Source: Henricia sp. BOLD:AAB3569 (taxonomy: Eukaryota > Echinodermata > Asteroidea > Spinulosida > Echinasteridae). From it: a stretch of 64,000 nt of DNA. Positions 59,880-64,000 of this stretch are shown here, one piece after another. The stretch lies in assembly GCA_037783545.1 (NCBI GenBank), contig JBBELK010001208.1, forward strand, positions 62,001-126,000. Reading direction: 5' to 3'. The notes under the pieces were generated by a model that did no database searches, had not been told where the DNA came from, and worked only from the letters and a program-made list of their open reading frames with translations. Position 1 is the first letter of the stretch, and each line of letters opens with the position of its first letter. The position numbers and the translations under genes are program-made.

Positions 59880-62800
59880 ATGCGCACGACTCAGGAGTAC
59901 ACCAAAGAGGTGTGTACAGATAGCCACGGTGTGCGTGAGCAGTCAGGAAGCCCCAACCCAGTTTTCCCTAAACTTTGAAATTTCTCTGCCATTTCCCGGC
60001 GAAAGTTTGTCAATTTTTTAGGACAAGTGCGCAATATAGAGAGTTTGGAGCATGACAAATTTGAAGTTCTTCGGAACATTTTTCGACCTCCAAATTTTCC
60101 GACGTTTGGACCACACTTTGACCAAATTGCCGAGCCAAACTGGGCTGCGTCAACGACAGTCCGAAGGACTGAGCATGCGCACGACTCATGAGTACACCAA
60201 AGAGGTGTGTACAGACAGCCACGGTGTGCGTGAGCAGTCAGGAAGCCCCAACCCAGTTTTCCCTAAACTTTGAAATTTCTCTGCCATTTCCCGGCGAAAG
60301 TTTGTCAATTTTTTAGGACAAGTGCGCAATATAGAGAGTTTGGAGCATGCAACATTTGAAGTTCGTCGGAACATTTTTCGACCTCCAAATTTGCCGACGT
60401 TTGGACCACACTTTGACCAAATTGCCGAGCCAAACTGGGCTGCGTCAACGACAGTCCGAAGGACTGAGCATGCGCACGACTCAGGAGTACACCAAAGAGG
60501 TGTGTACAGACAGCCACGGTGTGCGTGAGCAGTCAGGAAGCCCCAACCCAGTTTTCCCTAAACTTTGAAAATTCTGCCATTTCCCGGCGAAAGTTTGTCA
60601 ATTTTTTAGGACAAGTGCGCAATATAGAAAGTTTGGAGCATGCAAAATTTGAAGTTCGTCGGAACATTTTTCGACCTCCAAATTTGCCGACGTTTGGACC
60701 ACACTTTGACGAAATTGCCGAGCCAAACTGGGCTGCGTCAACGACAGTCCGAAGGACTGAGCATGCGCACGACTCAGGAGTACACCAAAGAGGTGTGTAC
60801 AGACAGCCACGGTTTGCGTGAGCAGTCAGGACGCCCCAACCCAGTTTTCCCTAAACTTTGAAATTTCTCTGCCATTTCCCGGCGAAAGTCTGTCAATTTT
60901 TTAGGACAAGTGCGCAATATAGAGAGTTTGGAGCATGCAAAATCTGAAGTTCGTCGGAACATTTTTCGACCTCCAAATTTGCCGACGTTTGGACCACACT
61001 TTGACCAAATTGCCGAGCCAAACTGGGCTGCGTCAACAACAGTCCGAAGGACTGAGCATGCGCACGACTCAGGAGTACACCAAAGAGGTGTGTACAGACA
61101 GCCACGGTGTGCGTGAGCAGTCAGGAAGCCCCAACCCAGTTTTCCCTAAACTTTGAAATTTCTCTGCCATTTCCCGGCGAAAGTCTGTCAATTTTTTAGG
61201 ACAAGTGCGCAATTTAGAGAGTTTGGAGCAAGCAAAATTTGAAGTTCGTCGGAAAATTTTTCGACCTCCAAATTTGCCGACGTTTGGACCACACTTTGAC
61301 CAAATTGCCGAGCCAAACTGGGCTGCGTCAACGACAGTCCGAAGGACTGAGCATGCGCACGACCCAGGAGTACACCAAAGAGGTTTGTACAGACAGCCAC
61401 GGTGTGCGTGAGCAGTCAGGAAGCCCCAACCCAGTTTTTCCCTAAACTTTGAAATTTCTCTGCCAATTCCCCGCGAAAGTCTGTCAATTTTTTAGGACAA
61501 GTGCGCAATATAGAGAGTTTGGAGCATGCACAATTTGAAGTTCGTCGGAACATTTTTCGACCTCCAAATTTGCCGACGTTTGGACCACACTTTGACCAAA
61601 TTGCCGAACCAAACTGGGCTGCGTCAACGACAGTCCGAAGGACTGAGCATGCGCACGACTCAGGAGTACACCAAAGAGGTGTGTACAGACAGCCACGGTT
61701 TGCGTGAGCAGTCAGGAAGCCCCAACCCAGTTTTCCCTAAACTTTGAAATTTCTCTGCCATTACCCGGCGAAAGTCTGTCAATTTTTTAGGACAAGTGCG
61801 CAATCTAGAGAGTTTGGAGCAAGCAAAATTTGAAGTTCGTCGGAAAATGTTTCAACCTCCAAATTTGCCGACGTTTGGACAACACTTTGACCAAATTGCC
61901 GAGCCAAACTGGGCTGCGTCAACGACAGTCCGAAGGACTGAGCATGCGCACGACTCAGGAGTACACCAAAGAGGTGTGTACAGACAGCCATGGTGTGCGT
62001 GAGCAGTCAGGAAGCCCCAACCCAGTTTTCCCTAAACTTTGAAATTTCTCTGCCATTTCCCGGCGAAAGTGTGTCAATTTTTTAGGACAAGTGCGCAATA
62101 TAGAGAGTTTGGAGCATGCAAAATTTGAAGTTCGTCGGAACATTTTTCGACCTCCAAATTTGCCGACGTTTGGACCACACTTTGACCAAATTGCCGAGCC
62201 AAACTGGGCTGCGTCAACGACAGTCCGAAGGACTGAGCATTCGCACGACTCAGGAGTACACCAAAGAGGTGTGTACAGACAGCCACGGTGTGCGTGAGCA
62301 GTCAGGAAGCCCCAACCCAGTTTTCCCTAAACTTTGAAATTTCTCTGCATTTCCCGGCGAAAGTTTGTCAATTTTTTAGGACAAGTGCGCAATCTAGAGA
62401 GTTTGGAGCAAGCAAAATTTGAAGTTCGTCGGAACATTTTTCGACCTCCAAATTTGCCGACGTTTGGACCACACTTTGACCAAATTGCCGAGCCAAACTG
62501 GGCTGCGTCAACGACAGTCCGAAGGACTGAGCATGCGCACGACTCAGGAGTACACCAAAGAGGTGTGTACAGATAGCCACGGTGTGCGTGAGCAGTCAGG
62601 AAGCCCCAACCCAGTTTTCCCTAAACTTTGAAATTTCTCTGCCATTTCCCGGCGAAAGTTTGTCAATTTTTTAGGACAAGTGCGCAATATAGAGAGTTTG
62701 GAGCATGAAAAATTTGAAGTTCTTCGGAACATTTTTCGACCTCCAAATTTTCCGACGTTTGGACAACACTTTGACCAAATTGCCGAGCCAAACTGGGCTG

Positions 62801-64000
62801 CGTCAACGACAGTCCGAAGGACTGAGCATGCGCACGACTCATGAGTACACCAAAGAGGTGTGTACAGACAGCCACGGTGTGCGTGAGCAGTCAGGAAGCC
62901 CCAACCCAGTTTTCCCTAAACTTTGAAATTTCTCTGCCATTTCCCGGCGAAAGTTTGTCAATTTTTTAGGACAAGTGCGCAATATAGAGAGTTTGGAGCA
63001 TGCAACATTTGAAGTTCGTCGGAACATTTTTCGACCTCCAAATTTGCCGACGTTTGGACCACACTTTGACCAAATTGCCGAGCCAAACTGGGCTGCGTCA
63101 ACGACAGTCCGAAGGACTGAGCATGCGCACGACTCAGGAGTACACCAAAGAGGTGTGTACAGACAGCCACGGTGTGCGTGAGCAGTCAGGAAGCCCCAAC
63201 CCAGTTTTCCCTAAACTTTGAAAATTCTGCCATTTCCCGGCGAAAGTTTGTCAATTTTTTAGGACAAGTGCGCAATATAGAAAGTTTGGAGCATGCAAAA
63301 TTTGAAGTTCGTCGGAACATTTTTCGACCTCCAAATTTGCCGACGTTTGGACCACACTTTGACCAAATTGCCGAGCCAAACTGGGCTGCGTCAACGACAG
63401 TCCGAAGGACTGAGCATGCGCACGACTCAGGAGTACACCAAAGAGGTGTGTACAGACAGCCACGGTTTGCGTGAGCAGTCAGGACGCCCCAACCCAGTTT
63501 TCCCTAAACTTTGAAATTTCTCTGCCATTTCCCGGCGAAAGTCTGTCAATTTTTTAGGACAAGTGCGCAATATAGAGAGTTTGGAGCATGCAAAATCTGA
63601 AGTTCGTCGGAACATTTTTCGACCTCCAAATTTGCCGACGTTTGGACCACACTTTGACCAAATTGCCGAGCCAAACTGGGCTGCGTCAACAACAGTCCGA
63701 AGGACTGAGCATGCGCACGACTCAGGAGTACACCAAAGAGGTGTGTACAGACAGCCACGGTGTGCGTGAGCAGTCAGGAAGCCCCAACCCAGTTTTCCCT
63801 AAACTTTGAAATTTCTCTGCCATTTCCCGGCGAAAGTCTGTCAATTTTTTAGGACAAGTGCGCAATTTAGAGAGTTTGGAGCAAGCAAAATTTGAAGTTC
63901 GTCGGAAAATTTTTCGACCTCCAAATTTGCCGACGTTTGGACCACACTTTGACCAAATTGCCGAGCCAAACTGGGCTGCGTCAACGACAGTCCGAAGGAC
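59880..64000. repeat. 2653-bp nine-monomer higher-order repeat, second copy cut by the window end
   Basis: Markers repeat at 2653 bp: GAAGTTCTTCGGAAC (about 60062, 62715), GCAACATTTGAAG (60348, 63001), AAAATTCTGCC (60566, 63219), TCAGGACGCCCCAACC (60827, 63480), GCAAAATCTGAAG (60937, 63590), GTCAACAACAGTCC (61032, 63685) and GCAATTTAGAG (61208, 63861). Differences are few: GACGAAATTG near 60710 against GACCAAATTG near 63363, and GCATGACAAATTT against GCATGAAAAATTT. Part of the series also matches the block near 54148-56120. Confidence 0.9.

Larger units (their letters stand above)
46140..64000. repeat. 295-bp satellite array, type C monomers
   Basis: About 60 monomers with B-type bodies but the tail AAGCCCCAACCC, close to the A-type AAGCCTCAACCC. 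Many copies also have CACGGTGTGCGTG, GCCAATTTTTAAGG or CAGAAGTACACC. Some carry A-like CGGAAAATTTTTCG with GCAAGCAAAA and CAATCTAGAG (for example about 51240, 55065 and 61240). The block is a mosaic of A and B features. It runs off the right end of the window. I see no gene in it. Confidence 0.95.

Noticed and set aside
1..64000. Hundreds of 60-160 codon open frames on both strands of the satellite, nearly identical from copy to copy
   Set aside because: They overlap in several frames, shift at each 295-bp step (295 is 1 modulo 3), fuse only where an indel occurs, and their conservation is explained by the homogenised DNA repeat.

Overview
This window is eukaryotic, almost certainly metazoan, heterochromatin-like DNA. 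It holds two things: a very long tandem satellite array with a basic period of 295 bp (roughly 200 monomers, filling 1-6410 and 11607-64000), and one apparently intact non-LTR (LINE) retrotransposon of about 5.2 kb on the minus strand (6411 to about 11606) inserted inside a single monomer. I see no host gene, rRNA, tRNA, CRISPR array or prokaryotic feature. The species cannot be named from the sequence. The element looks like the L1/Tx1 group, which occurs in fishes, amphibians and many marine invertebrates, so an aquatic animal is plausible but this is inference.

Layout. 1-6410 is satellite, mostly monomer type A, with an island of type B at about 365-940. 6411-11606 is the retrotransposon. 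Read along its own (minus) strand it has a 53-nt leader, ORF1 (RNA-binding protein with three CCHC zinc knuckles), a 23-nt gap, ORF2 (APE-type endonuclease, reverse transcriptase, C-terminal CCHC) and a 158-nt 3' UTR with a polyadenylation signal but no poly(A) tail. It is flanked by a short target-site duplication. 11607 to about 12335 is the rest of the interrupted monomer plus about two more A monomers. About 12336-44500 is type B satellite. About 44500-64000 is type C, which has a B-like body and A-like segments; its first 1.6 kb alternates between B and C.

The monomers are nearly identical but carry private variants. These show nested higher-order repeats with periods of 590, 1177, 1463, 873, 759, 591, about 4698/5288 and 2653 bp, and many truncated monomers. 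This is the signature of unequal exchange and gene conversion. Each monomer contains conserved inverted repeats.

The two retrotransposon proteins would act together: ORF1p binds the RNA, and ORF2p nicks the target and reverse-transcribes from the nick. Removing the element and one copy of the 6-bp duplication restores an exact 295-bp monomer. With the tail-less 3' end and the Tx1-like features, this makes a satellite-targeted retrotransposon the most interesting hypothesis here. One insertion cannot prove target specificity. The many 60-160 codon open frames in the satellite are by-products of a stop-poor repeat and are not annotated as genes.
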